From NCBI GenBank assembly GCA_963924555.1, contig OZ004593.1, positions 2,042,480-2,106,479 on the forward strand: 64,000 nucleotides of DNA, in the 5' to 3' direction. Below the pieces are notes generated by a model. That model did no database searches, was not told the DNA's origin, and saw only the letters and a program-made list of their open reading frames with translations. The position numbers and the translations under genes are program-made. Shown piece after piece: positions 1 through 12,500 of the stretch (position 1 is its first letter; every line of letters starts with the position of its first letter). The stretch comes from Crambe crambe (Eukaryota; Porifera; Demospongiae; Poecilosclerida; Crambeidae).

Positions 1-3000
1 GTCCATGTATTGCTGCATGAAGGAGGGGAGTGTCACCACTAATGTTCTTGCACATTGCACCACATCCTTTGTCTAGAGTGAGGTACTGTACAACAGGTAG
101 ATGTCCATTGGCTGCAGCTAGGTGTAATGGAGTCTGTTCATATTTATCCAAACTACATGGACTACATCCTCGTTCATCAATCAAGTACTTGATAATGTTG
201 AGATGTCCCTCCATTGCTGCCACATGAATTGCATTGCGACCATTGTTGTTGACTATGTCAAGGGTGCTTATTGAATTGGAGATGAGAAATTGAACGACCT
301 CCATGTGTCCATGTATTGCTGCAAGAAGGAGGGGAGTGTCACCATTAATGTTCTTGCACATTGCATCACATCCTTTATCTAGAGTGAGGTAGTGCTTATT
401 GAATTGGAGATGAGAAATTGAACGACCTCCATTTGTCCACATGCTGCTGCACAATGGAGGGGGGTGCTACCATTAATGTTCTTGCACATTGCACCACATC
501 CTTTGTCTAGAGTGAGGTACTGTACAACAGGTAGATGTCCATTGGCTGCAGCTAGGTGTAATGGAGTCTGTTCATATTTATCCAAACTAGATGGACTACA
601 TCCTCGTTCATCAACCAAGTACTTGATAATGTTGAGATGTCCCTCCATTGCTGCCACATGAATTGCATTGCGACCATTGTTGTTGACTATGTCAAGGGTG
701 CTTATCCAATTGGAGATGAGAAATTGAACAACCTCAATGTGTCCACACATTGCTGCACGATGGAAGGGAGTATTGCCATTGATGTCCTTGCCCATTGCAT
801 CACATCCTTTGTCTAGGGTGAGGTACTGTACGACAGGTAGATGTCCTTTGGCTGCAGCTTCATGCAATGGATTCTTTTCATATTAATTTTATCCAAAAGA
901 TATGGACTACATCCTTGTTTTTCAACCAAGTACTTGATAATGTTGAGATGTCCCTCTGTTGCTGCCACATAAATTGCATTTTGACCATCGTTGTTGGTTA
1001 TTTCAAGGGTGCTTATCGAATTGGAGATAAGAAATTTAATGACCTCCATGTGTCCATATGATGCTGCATAATGGAGGGGAGTATTGCCATTGATGTCCTT
1101 TCTCATTGCATCACATCCTTTGTCTAGAGTGAAGTACTTTATAACAGGTAGATGTCCTTTGGCAGCTAGGTGTAACGGAGTCTGTTCATATTTATCTAAA
1201 CAAAGTGGACTACATCCTCGTTGTAGTAGATGGATTGAATGAGTGTTTGTCTATGAAGTACTTCACTACTTCCAAGTGGCCCTTCTCAGCTGCATAATGC
1301 AAACATGCATAACCATAAAAATTTCGAGAGTGAGGGTCATTGATTTTCTCTAGGAATTTCACATTATCAAGTTTCCCTCCATAAGCAGCATAGTGAATAG
1401 GGAGGTCATGTTTGTATATAGTCTGATAGGTGATTTCTGTTAGGGGAGATATTTGTGAGATATTTGACAAGTTCCAAATCTCCGAATTGAGAAGCATAAT
1501 AAAGTGCTGTAGCATTATAAGCACCTCCAATGAAAGGATCAAGATATATTTGCTCCACTAAGTACCTCACTGCATCAAGGTGTCCACATATTGAAGCAAG
1601 GTAGACCAGAGTAGAGCCCTCTCCATCAATACATGTGGGATCACATTTCATATCTTGAATAAAATACTTGATTGTTGGAATGTCTCCACTTTGTGCAGCA
1701 TAATGTAAAGGAGACCTACTTAGTTTATCCAAACAACATGGACTACATCCTTGTTCCTCAACGAAGTACTTGATAATGTTGAGATGTCCCTCCATTGCTG
1801 CCACATGAATTGCATTGTGACCATATTTGTTGACTATTTCAAGGGTACTTATCAAACTGGAGATGAGAAATTGGACAACCACCATGTGTCCATGCATTGC
1901 TGCATGATGGAAGGGAGTGTCACCGTTAATGTCCTTGCATATTTGATCACATTCTTTGTCTAGAGTGAGGTACTGTACGACAGGTAGATGTCCATTTGCT
2001 GCAGCTAGGTATAATGGAGTTATTTCATATTATCCAAACAACATGGACTACATCCTTGTTCGTCAACCAAGTACTTGATAATGTTGAGATGTCCCTCCAT
2101 TGCTGCCACATGAGTTGCATAGCAACCATTGTCGTTGACTATTTCAAGGGTGTCTATTGAATTCGAGATGAGAAATTGAAGTACCTCTTTGTGATCATTC
2201 ATTGCTGCATAATGGAAGGGAGTATCGCCATCAATGTCCTTGCACATTGGATCACATCCTTTGTCTAGAGTGAGGTACTGTACGACAGATAGATGTCCAT
2301 CAGCTGCAGCTAGGTGTAATGGAGTCCGTTCATATTTATCCAAATGACATGGACTACATCCTTGTTCGTCAACCAAGTACTTGATAATGTTGAGATGTCC
2401 CTCCATTGCTGCCACATGAGTTGCATAGCAACCATCGTCGTTGACTATTTCAAGGGTGTCTATTGAATTCGAGATGAGAAATTGAAGTACCTCTTTGTGA
2501 TCATTCATTGCTGCATAATGGAAGGGAGTATCGCCATCAATGTCCTTGCACATTGGATCACATCCTTAGTCTAGAGTGAGGTACTGTACGACAGGTAGAT
2601 GTCCATTAGCTGCAGCTAGGTGTAGTGGAGTCCGTTCATATTTTATCCAAATGACATTGACTACATCCTTGTTTGTCAACCAAGTACTTGATTATGTTGA
2701 GATGTCCCCCCATTGCTGCCACATGAATTGCATTGTGACCATAGTTGTTGACTGTATCAAGGGTACTTATCAATCTGGAGATGAGAAATTGGACAACCTC
2801 CATGTGTCCATGCATTGCTGCATGATGGAGGGGAGTATTGCCATTAATGTCCTTGCACATTGGATCACATCCTTTGTTTAGAGTGAGGTACTGTATGACA
2901 GGTAGATGTCCATTAGCTGCAGCTAGGTGAAATGGAGTGTGTTCATTATTATCCAAACAACATGGACTACATCCTTGTTCGCCAACCAAGTACTTGATAA

Positions 3001-3420
3001 TGTTGAGATGTCCCTCCATTGCTGCCACATGAGTTGCATACCAACCATTGTCGTCAACTATTTCAAGGGTGCCTATTGAATTCGAGATGAGAAATTGAAG
3101 TACCTCTTTGTGATCATTCATTGCTGCATAATGGAAGGGAGTATCGCCATCAATGTCCTTGCACATTAGATCACATCCTTTGTCTAGAGTGAGGTACTGT
3201 ATGACAGGTAGATGTCCATTAGCAGCAGCTAGGTGTATAATGGAGTCAGTTCATATATTTATCCAAATGACATGGACTACATCCTTGTTCATCAACCAAG
3301 TACTTGATAATGTTGAGATGTCCCTCTGTTGCTGCAATATGAACTGCATTGCGACCATCATTGTTGACTATCTCAAGGATTCTTATTGAACTAGAGATGA
3401 GAAATTGGACAACCTCCATG
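1..3420 (-). pseudogene. Ankyrin-repeat array, decayed tandem copy (unit A), runs off the left edge
   Basis: Read on the minus strand, nearly every stretch encodes ankyrin repeats of the family seen in the intact copy at 9522-14324 (motifs such as GHLPVVQYLTLDKGCD and EGHLNIIKYLVDEQGCSP). It cannot be read through. Lesions seen: an in-frame TAA at 2566-2568, a one-base loss near 2030, extra bases near 885, 2640, 3236 and 3255, a frame change near 1400-1440, and an internal deletion near 390 that leads into TAG at 379-381. A block typical of the C-terminal end of the intact protein (about 1740-1215) is followed by more array, so two units have been joined near 1209. Homology stops abruptly at 3420 with no death-domain exons. 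Either a pseudogene or, less likely, a badly assembled live gene. Confidence 0.8.
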
Positions 3421-3451
3421 TTGTTGGTTGTGCACGTATTATAAGTAGCTA

Positions 3452-6400
3452 TCTAGCTATATGCTTCTGAATAGTGCAGCAGAAATAATTATTAAAACTA
3501 CTGCTCCCAAAATGGCTTGAAGAGTACCATGCAGACACTCATCCCTTACCTAGCCCTTAGCCCTAGCCCTAGCCCTCAGGCTCTAGGTCTAGCTGCTACT
3601 TTTTTTTTCTTTAATTATAGCTACATAGGCCAGTTTTACTGACCTAATGTATTATTATTATTAGACTGCAAGACCTATAGCTCTGTTAATAGTATCCGGC
3701 TGCCGCCACTACGATTATTTTTTGAAGAGTGAGTTTAATTGGACCCTGTGAACTGTGCTATGCAAACTCAGTAAATCCATACCTATTTGATTTTATGTTT
3801 TGGGGCGAACTGGCTCTTGATATTGGGTCGGTAGGTAGAAATGAATGATTCTCATCATCATAGTAAAAAGAACAGTTTACTCCTTGGTGGTGTGAGTTTG
3901 GGTTTTTAGCCACTACTATTAACTGTTTGACATAGCTAATGATGCTACGCTCTATCTTAGCTGGGAATGCTATAAAGGAAGAGCATGCAGCAGCAAGTAT
4001 AAAGCATGAAAAGTGTGAATTTAGATACATAGGTAATATTCAGACACCACCCCCACGTTTATGTACTACCCACACAACATTTCGCTGAACAGGATAGTGC
4101 CCCCTCCCAGCACCGGTCACAATACAACCAGCTGTGCCAGAAGTAGCCCTCTGATACCATACTAGCTAAATTTTCAATTTAGCTTTGCCCAATTAAATTT
4201 ACCATTCTGACATCAGCATACGTAGGAAAGTCGGTGGTGCAACTTGATGAGAGGATGCCATTCCTGACTACACAGTAGCTATAGGGAAAGTATAGCAGCC
4301 ACATGAAGTCAGTAATTTTTAAAACTTATAGCTAATTAGCTAAGTGCCAATAATTATATGGAAGATATATACAGTATGGGTCTTATATGACTAAAGGCCT
4401 CAAAATTTAGTGTAACCACACAGCAAGAAGTTAGAGGCAACAGCAGTTAGACTACAGTTGAGCTTGTATCCATGGAGAGATCCCACCCAAAGACCTTTTT
4501 CATAAAAATGGTTGGTGTCTGAATATGAGGCTATGGTTGGCCTTAGCTTTTAGACTTTTAGCTAAAACTAATACTTCAATATGTTATATATTTCACTTTT
4601 AGTTGCTAAATCGAAAACTAATAAATAGCTACTGAATTCAGTACATCATAATAAATTATTTTACTTTCAGTTGCTAAATCAAATCAAAAACAAACCTATA
4701 GCTATCAACCTGCTTTAATAATAAACACCAAAAGGCTTAGGGCTAGGGCTAGTAGGGCTAAAAGTATTACCAAAACTAGGGAAAAACTAGTAGCTATAAG
4801 GTGAGAAGAAATAATAGGTACAGAGCTTGCCAATTCTAGTGTGAAGCAAAATAGACCGTCCAATAAAATCTTGAAAGCTTCAAAAAAACAACAAAAAAAT
4901 AAAAAAATAAAAACAAACAAAAAAATACAGCAACACAATCACCACATCACATGATTAAGAAAACTGCTACTAAAGACTTGGAAGAAAAAGACCCTGACAT
5001 TTGGAAGCTCTTGTACGTATTTTGTACATAGTTATCAGAGCCTGAGGAGGTTGTTACTTCTTTCTTCAGGCTCGTGTTTATTGTATAGACATGCATGTCA
5101 TTTTAGGCTACTAAACTTTGCATAGGTGATAACCTCCTCTGTGTTCTATAATTATTTTATCTGTACCAATTGTTGTTGAAATCTTTCTGGTTGCAGATGC
5201 TGCAAGATCCCACTTCAATCTAATCTAAAATAAGTAGTGTAGCTACTTCTACTGTGACTGCCACTTAAAATTAGCCTATCTGGCTAGTAACAAAATAATG
5301 GTAGCTAGATGGCTATAAAGTTAGCATGTTTCTAGAATCGTCACAGTATCTTCAAAGTATGGTACATGGGGATGCTGTCATGTGGCAGTTGAAAGATTCC
5401 TTATCTGGCAAATAATCCACCACCTTGTACGTAGTTTCCCAGAACAGATTTTTTAAACACTTGTCCCTTGATAGTAACACGGGTGATCCTTGCTGGCCTC
5501 TGGTTAATTTCATCATCGATCACTTTAACCAAATCTTCCAAAGTTACCCCACTGTTGGGATTGAAAGAAACCTTGAGATTGAACCCCTCACGAGTCACCC
5601 ATGCTCTCTGACATGATCAGCTATGCAGGTCCACATAAATGATGCCATTTTTCTAACTTAGCTTCAAATGACTAGCTGGTAGCTAGCTGGTAGCTACTTA
5701 AATAAAAATGTGAAGCACTTTCCTGTTTTGGTGTCACTGTGGGTACAATAATCTAGGAAGTATACGCTAAACCTGGAAATGGTTTATGGTTTCACTGGTT
5801 ATATTCACAGCCAATGTTTTGGCTGGATAATTTATGAAAAGCCCCCTCAGTGAATACCACAACTTCCTCCTATCTGCCCACTTATTGACATTCTTTGAAT
5901 GGGGTGCAAAGTGGATAGCAGGTCAAAGGTCATAACACTGTGTGGTAGAGTCATAAGAGTGGAGGGGGTGTAATAAACCGAATTATGGGCTTAAGCTTTA
6001 CTTGCCATAATGCTTTGCATTTCCCAGTAGCTACGTAGCTAGTATCATGTAAATTGCTTCCAACCTGTTCTCAAAGCTATTTCTGAATGTCTCTATAAGT
6101 TTCTTGTTCTTCCCAGACTTGCCTCTTTAAATTGACAGTCATGCTTAGGAAAGATGTGTGGAATGCCTAAATATGATGGATGTTGTGCCAGAACTCTGAA
6201 ATCTGTAGTCACAGAAATCAAAGGTTATCATGGACTGCATGTATGGATGAAGAAGTCCTGGTCACTCCGAAGGATGAGGCTAATGAAACAGGAAGAGTGA
6301 CACTAACAGTAAATCACTGGTAAACTTATGGCTATATTTTATCATCCGCCATCATCAAAGTTCAGAGTGACAAGAGACCTGCAAGTCATGTAATGGATTA
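3452..6400. repeat. Duplicated block, copy 1 (matches 38436-41185)
   Basis: This gene-poor stretch matches 38436-41185 in the same order over nearly all its length, with small indels. It starts at the shared text around ctgctcccaaaatggcttga and ends in the 3' flank of the ankyrin units (aagtcctggtcactc near 6250). Part of it (about 4660-5900) also matches 27495-28760. It contains a small reading frame on the minus strand (5401-5598), described separately. Nothing else that looks coding was seen. Confidence 0.85.
5401..5598 (-). CDS. Repeat-borne coding fragment, copy 1 of 3, function unknown
   Basis: The minus strand encodes a short peptide containing LEDLVKVIDDEINQRPARIT. The same frame recurs at 28217-28519 (longest copy) and 40278-40469. 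I do not recognise the family. Here the downstream part has drifted after the motif SVLGNY through a small insertion. It is more likely an exon captured by a repeat than a working gene. Confidence 0.35.
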   Translation of the reverse strand: MTREGFNLKVSFNPNSGVTLEDLVKVIDDEINQRPARITRVTIKGQVFKKSVLGNYVQGGGLFAR

Positions 6401-6526
6401 TCATAGCAGCTCATAAAAACTTAATCACCAACACATATCTGAAACGATATAAATAGATAGTAAAAGCAAGCAAAAATTAATCATAGCAAAACATAATACT
6501 AAATTGAAATCAATACATGAACACAC

Positions 6527-9174
6527 TTATTTTATGTAGCTTAGTAAGTATTTCTCCACATCAGAATGGTCATAGAGTTTTGCATAATCAAGTGGAGTTT
6601 TACCTCCTTCCCCTGTGAGTAATGGAGAGCACTCAAGCTCCTCAATATAAAACTTGACCACCTTCATTCGTCCGTCGCTGGCAGCCCAGTGGAGAGGTGT
6701 GTCTTGACAGGAGTCTCGACAGAGTGGGTCACAACCCTTCTCAAGAGTGAGGTAAGAGACAACTTGTAAGTGTCCATTAAGAGATGCAAAATGAAGAGGA
6801 GTGACTTGATCAGGATTTGTAGCAGATGGATTAAATGAGTGTTTGTCGATGAAGTACTTCACTACTTCCAAGTGGCCCTGCTCAGCTGCACAATGCAAAC
6901 ATGCATGACCGTAAAAATTTAAAGAGTGAGGATCATTGCTTTTCTCAAGGAATTTCACATTATCAAGTTTTCCTCCATAAGCAGCATAGTGGATAGGAAG
7001 GTCTTGTGCATTGTCTGATAAATTAATGTCAAGGAAAATATCAGTGAGATAGCTGACAAGTTCCACGTCTCCATATTGAGAAGCACAGTGAAGTGATGTA
7101 ACATCAACGGCCTCTCTAATGAAAGGATCAAGATGTATCTGTTCTACTAAGTACCTCATTGCATCATGATGTCCACCTATTGAGGCAAAGTGGACCAGAG
7201 TAGAGCCCTTTCCATCAATACATGTGGGATCACATTTCATATCTTGAATAAAATATTTGATTGTTGGAATGTCTCCACTCCATGCAGCATAATGTAAAGG
7301 AGACCTGCTATGCTTATCCAAATGATATGGACTAAATCCTTGTTCTTCAACCAAGTACTTAATAATGTTGAGACATCCCTCCATTGCTGCCACATGAATT
7401 GCATTGCGACCATTGTTGTTGACTATGTCAAGGGTGCTTATCGAATTGGAGATGAGAAATTGAACGACCTCAATGTGTCCATGTATTGCTGCATGAAGGA
7501 GGGGAGTGTTTCCATCATTGTTCTTGCTTATTACATCACATCCTTTGTCTAGAGTGAGGTACTGTACAACAGGTAGATGTCCATTGGCTGCAGCTACGTA
7601 GGTGTAATGGAGTCTGTTCATATTTATCCAAACTACATGGACCACATCCTCGTTCATCAATCAAGTACTTGATAATGTTGAGATGTCCCTCCATTGCTGC
7701 CACATGAATTGTATTGCGACCATTGTTGTTGATTATTTCAAGGGTGCTTATTGAATTGGAGATGAGAAATTGAACGACCTCCATGTGTCCATGTATTGCT
7801 GCACAAAGGAGGGGAGTGTCACCATTAATGTTCTTGCACATTGCATCATATCCTTTGTCTAGAGTGAGGTACTGTACGACAGGTAGATGCCCATTGGCTC
7901 CGATTCAATAAGCACCCTTGAAATAATCAACAACAATGGTCGCAATGCAATTCATGTGGCAGCAATGGAGGGACATCTCAACATTATCAAGTATTTGGTT
8001 GATGAACAAGGATGTAGTCCATGTAGTTTGGATAAATATGAATACACTCCATTACACCTAGCTGCAGATGAGAAATTGAACGACCTCCATGTGTCCATGT
8101 ATTGCTGCATGAAGGAGGGGAGTGTCACCATTAATGTTCTTGCATATTGCATTGTCTAGAGTGAGGTACTGTACGACAGGTAGATGCCCATTGGCTGCAG
8201 CTACGTAGGTGTAATGGAGTGTGTTTATATTTATCCAAACTAATGGACTACATCCTCGTTCATCAACCAAGTACTTGATAATGTTGAGATGTCCCTCCAT
8301 TGCTGCCACATGAAGTGCATAGCGACCATTGTTGTCGACTATTTCAAGGGTGCTTATCCAATTGGAGATGAGAAATTGAATGACTTCTATGTGTCTATAT
8401 GTTACTGCATAATGGAGGGGAGTGCTACCATTAATGTCCTTGCACATTGCATCACATCCTTTGTCTAGAATGAGGTACTGTATGAGTGTCAAATCTCCTT
8501 TAAAAGCAGCGATGTGTAAAGGACTAATTTTTTCTTGACCCAACACTGTTGATGGTACACAGCCTTTCTCTATGAGGTACTTGACAATAGATGAGTGTCC
8601 ATTTGTTATAGCTATAGGATCAGAGGACTATGATTAATGTTGACATTTCCAAAGATATCCTCGAGTGATGAATATGATGTTAAGTTTAATACTAAATGAT
8701 GAATCACTTCTTCATGGCCTCCTTCACAGGCATATTCTAATGGAGTATGATTATTGTCATCATAACAGAGAGCTTCAACATGTTGATCATCCAATAGATA
8801 CTGCATTAAGGAAAGGTGGCCCTCACTAGCTGCAATATGAAGAATTGTGTAATTTCTAACTCCTGGTAGAGTTGGATTACATCCTAAATCTTCAGTAAAG
8901 TACTTTACAACATGCAAATGTCCATTCATGGCTGCACGCACAGTGTATAGCAGTGTTACCATTTTTATCCTTGTTCAATGGATTGTAATCACCTCTTTCT
9001 ATCATGGTTCTAATTTCATTCAAAGTTCCCTCAATTGCATCCATATGCAAGGTGGAGAGCTTTATGAGTGATGGCAACACAAGGTCTGTCTCCCTCAAGT
9101 TTAATGATGGCAACTTCACTGCTCTATCAAGCATTTGCAAGAATGGTTCTGTAAGGTCTCTCACGTACACAGCC
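6527..9174 (-). pseudogene. Ankyrin-repeat gene, decayed tandem copy (unit B)
   Basis: This is a shorter copy of the 9522-14324 exon. The C-terminal third (6527-7660) is open and ends in EKYLLSYIK, close to the EKYLLAKLHKISV end of the intact copy. The N-terminal part also matches (DLTEPFLQMLDRAV), beginning at an acceptor-like ttcatttag before 9174. Between them are lesions: a segment at about 7898-8068 lies in the opposite orientation, a short deletion lies near 8150, a one-base loss near 8632, a four-base insertion near 8945 and a two-base loss near 9160. The upstream death-domain and linker exons are absent; the sequence passes straight into the 3' flank of the next unit. A pseudogene is the simplest reading. 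Confidence 0.85.
7898..8068 (+). repeat. Inverted single ankyrin unit inside unit B
   Basis: Within a minus-strand array, these about 170 bases read as ankyrin repeat on the plus strand (HVAAMEGHLNIIKYLVDEQG). The flanks resume minus-strand repeat on both sides. Both breakpoints fall at or near the palindrome ctgcag. Confidence 0.85.
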
Positions 9175-9521
9175 CTAAATGAATTGTACCGCAACAGGTA
9201 ATATCGCTATTATATCGCTATTATTATGGACTGCATGTATGGACGAGGAAGTCCTGGTCACTCCGAAGGATGAGGCTAATAAAATAGTACTGTATGTACA
9301 CTAACCGTAAATCACTGGTAGACTTTATAGCTATATTTTATCATCTGCCATCATCAAAGTTCAGAGTGACAAGAGACCTGCAAGTCAGTGCACTGTACAT
9401 GTAATGGATCATCATAATAGCTCATAAAAATGAATTAAAAAACTTAAATCACCAATTATCTGAAAAGATATAATTAAACTCATGAGATAGTAAAATTAAT
9501 CATAGCGAAACATAATACTCA
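9175..9521. other. 3' flank of the intact ankyrin gene, duplicated
   Basis: No gene seen. About 9225-9400 matches 6233-6390 and 40975-41165 (shared gtcactccgaaggatgaggc). This is the region just downstream of each ankyrin unit, so it was duplicated along with the genes. Confidence 0.75.
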
Positions 9522-12500
9522 TTAGACACTTATTTTATGTAACTTAGCTAGTAAGTATTTCTCCACATCAGAATGGTCATAGAGTTTTGCATAATCCAGT
9601 GGAGTTTTACCTCCTTCCCCTGTGAGTAATGGTGCATTTAGTTCCTCGATATAAAACTTGACCACCTCCATTTGTCCCTCACTGGCAGCCCAGTGCAGAG
9701 GTGTGTCTTGACAGGAGTCCCTACAGAGTGGGTCACAACCCTTCTCAAGAGTGAGGTAAGAGACAACTTGTAAGTGTCCATTGAAAGATGCAAGATGAAG
9801 AGGAGTGATTTGATCAGGATTTGTAGTAGATGAATCGAATGAGTGTTTGTCAATGAAGTACTTCACTACTTCCAAGTGGCCCTGCTCAGCTGCATAATGC
9901 AAACATGAATAGCCATAAAAATTGAGAGAGTGAGGATCATTGCTTTTCTCAAGGAATTTCACATTATCAAGTTTTCCTCCATAAGAAGCATAGTGGATAG
10001 GAAGGTCATGCTTAAAGTCTAATAAATTGGTGCCAAGGAAAATATTAGTGAGATAGCTGACAATTTCCACATTTCCGAATTGAGAAGCATAATGAAGTGA
10101 CGTAGCATCTGTGGCTTCTCTAATGAAAGGATCAAGATGTATCTGTTCTACTAAGTACCTCATTGCATCATGTCCACCTATTGAGGCAAAGTGGACCAGA
10201 GTAGAGCCCTCTCCATCAATACATGTGGGATCACATTTCATATCTTGAATAAAATATTTGATTGTTGGAATGTCTCCACTCCATGTAGCATAATGTAAAG
10301 GAGACCTGCTATGCTTATCCAAATGATATGGACTAAATCCTTGTTCTTCAACCAAGTACTTTATAATGTTGAGATGTCCCTCCATTGCTGCCACATGAAT
10401 TGCATTGCGACCATTGTTGTCGACTATGTCAAGGGTGCTTATCGAATTGGAGATGAGAAATTGAACGACCTCCATGTGTCCATGTATTGCTGCAAGAAGG
10501 AGGGGAGTGTCACCATTAATGTTCTTGCACATTGCATCACATCCTTTGTCTAGAGTGAGGTACTGTACGACAGGTAGATGTCCATTGGCTGCAGCTAGGT
10601 GTAATGGAGTCATTTCATATTTATCCATATGACACGGACTACATCCTTGTTCATCAACCAAGTACTTTATAATGTTGAGATGTCCCTCCATTGCTGCCAC
10701 ATGAATTGCATTGCGACCATTGTTGTTGACTATGTCAAGGGTGCTTATCCAATTGGAAATAAGAAATTGAACGACTTCCATGTGTCCATGTATTGCTGCA
10801 AGAAGGAGGGGAGTGTTGCCATCGATGTCCTTTCCCACTGTATCACATCCTTTGTCTAGAGTGAGGTACTGTACGACAGGTAGATGTCCATTGGCTGCAG
10901 CTAGGTGTAATGGAGTCTTTTCATATTTATCCATATGACATGGACTACATCCTTGTTCATCAACCAAGTACTTTATAATGTTGAGATGTCCCTCGATTGC
11001 TGCCACATGAATTACATTGCGACCATTGTTGTTGACTATGTCAAGGGTGCTTATCCAATTGGAGAGGAGAAATTGAACGACCTCCATGTGTCCACACATT
11101 GCTGCAAGAAGGAGGGGAGTGTCACCATCAATGTCCTTTCCCACTACATCACATCCTTTGTCTAGAGTGAGGTACTGTACGACAGGTAGATGTCCATTGG
11201 CTGCAGCTAGGTGTAATGGAGTGTGTTCATATTTATCCATATGACATGGACTACATCCTTGTTCATCAACCAAGTACTTTATAATGTTGAGATGTCCCTT
11301 GATTGCTGCCACATGAATTACATTGCGACCATTGTTGTTGACTATGTCAAGGGTGCTTATCCAATTGGAGAGGAGAAATTGAACGACCTCCATGTGTCCA
11401 TGTATTGCTGCAAGAAGGAGGGGAGTGTCACCATTAATGTTCTTGCACATTGCATCACATCCTTTATCTAGAGTGAGGTACTGTACGACAGGTAGATGTC
11501 CTTTAACTGCAGCTATGTGTAATGGAGTCTGTTCATATTTATCCAAACGACATGGACTACATCCTTGTTCGTCAACCAAGTACTTGATAATGTTGAGATG
11601 TCCCTCGATTGCTGCCACATGAATTACATTGCGACCATTGTTGTTGACTATGTCAAGGGTGCTTATCCAATTGGAGAGGAGAAATTGAACGACCTCCATG
11701 TGTCCATGTATTGCTGCAAGGAGGGGAGTGTTGCCATTGATGTCCTTTCCCACTGTATCACATCCTTTGTCTAGAGTGAGGTACTGTACGACAGGTAGAT
11801 GTCCATTGGCTGCAGCTAGGTGTAATGGAGTCTTTTCATATTTATCCATATGACATGGACTACATCCTTGTTCATCAACCAAGTACTTTATAATGTTGAG
11901 ATGTCCCTTGATTGCTGCCACATGAATTGCATTGTGACCATTGTTGTTGATTATTTCAAGGGTGCTTATCCAATTGGAAATAAGAAATTGAACGACTTCC
12001 ATGTGTCCATGTATTGCTGCAAGAAGGAGGGGAGTGTTGCCATTGATGTCCTTTCCCACTGTATCACATCCTTTGTCTAGAGAGAGGTACTGTACGACAG
12101 GTAGATGTCCATTGGCTGCAGCTAGGTGTAATGGAGTCTTTTCATATTTATCCATATGACATGGACTACATCCTTGTTCATCAACCAAGTACTTTATAAT
12201 GTTGAGATGTCCCTCGATTGCTGCCACATGAATTACATTGCGACCATTGTTGTTGACTATGTCAAGGGTGCTTATCCAATTGGAGAGGAGAAATTGAACG
12301 ACCTCCATGTGTCCATGTATTGCTGCAAGAAGGAGGGGAGTGTCACCATTAATGTTCTTGCACATTGCATCACATCCTTTATCTAGAGTGAGGTACTGTA
12401 CGACAGGTAGATGTCCATTGGCTGCAGCTAGGTGTAATGGAGTGTGTTCATATTTATCCAAACTACATGGACTACATCCTTGTTTGTCAACCAAGTACTT

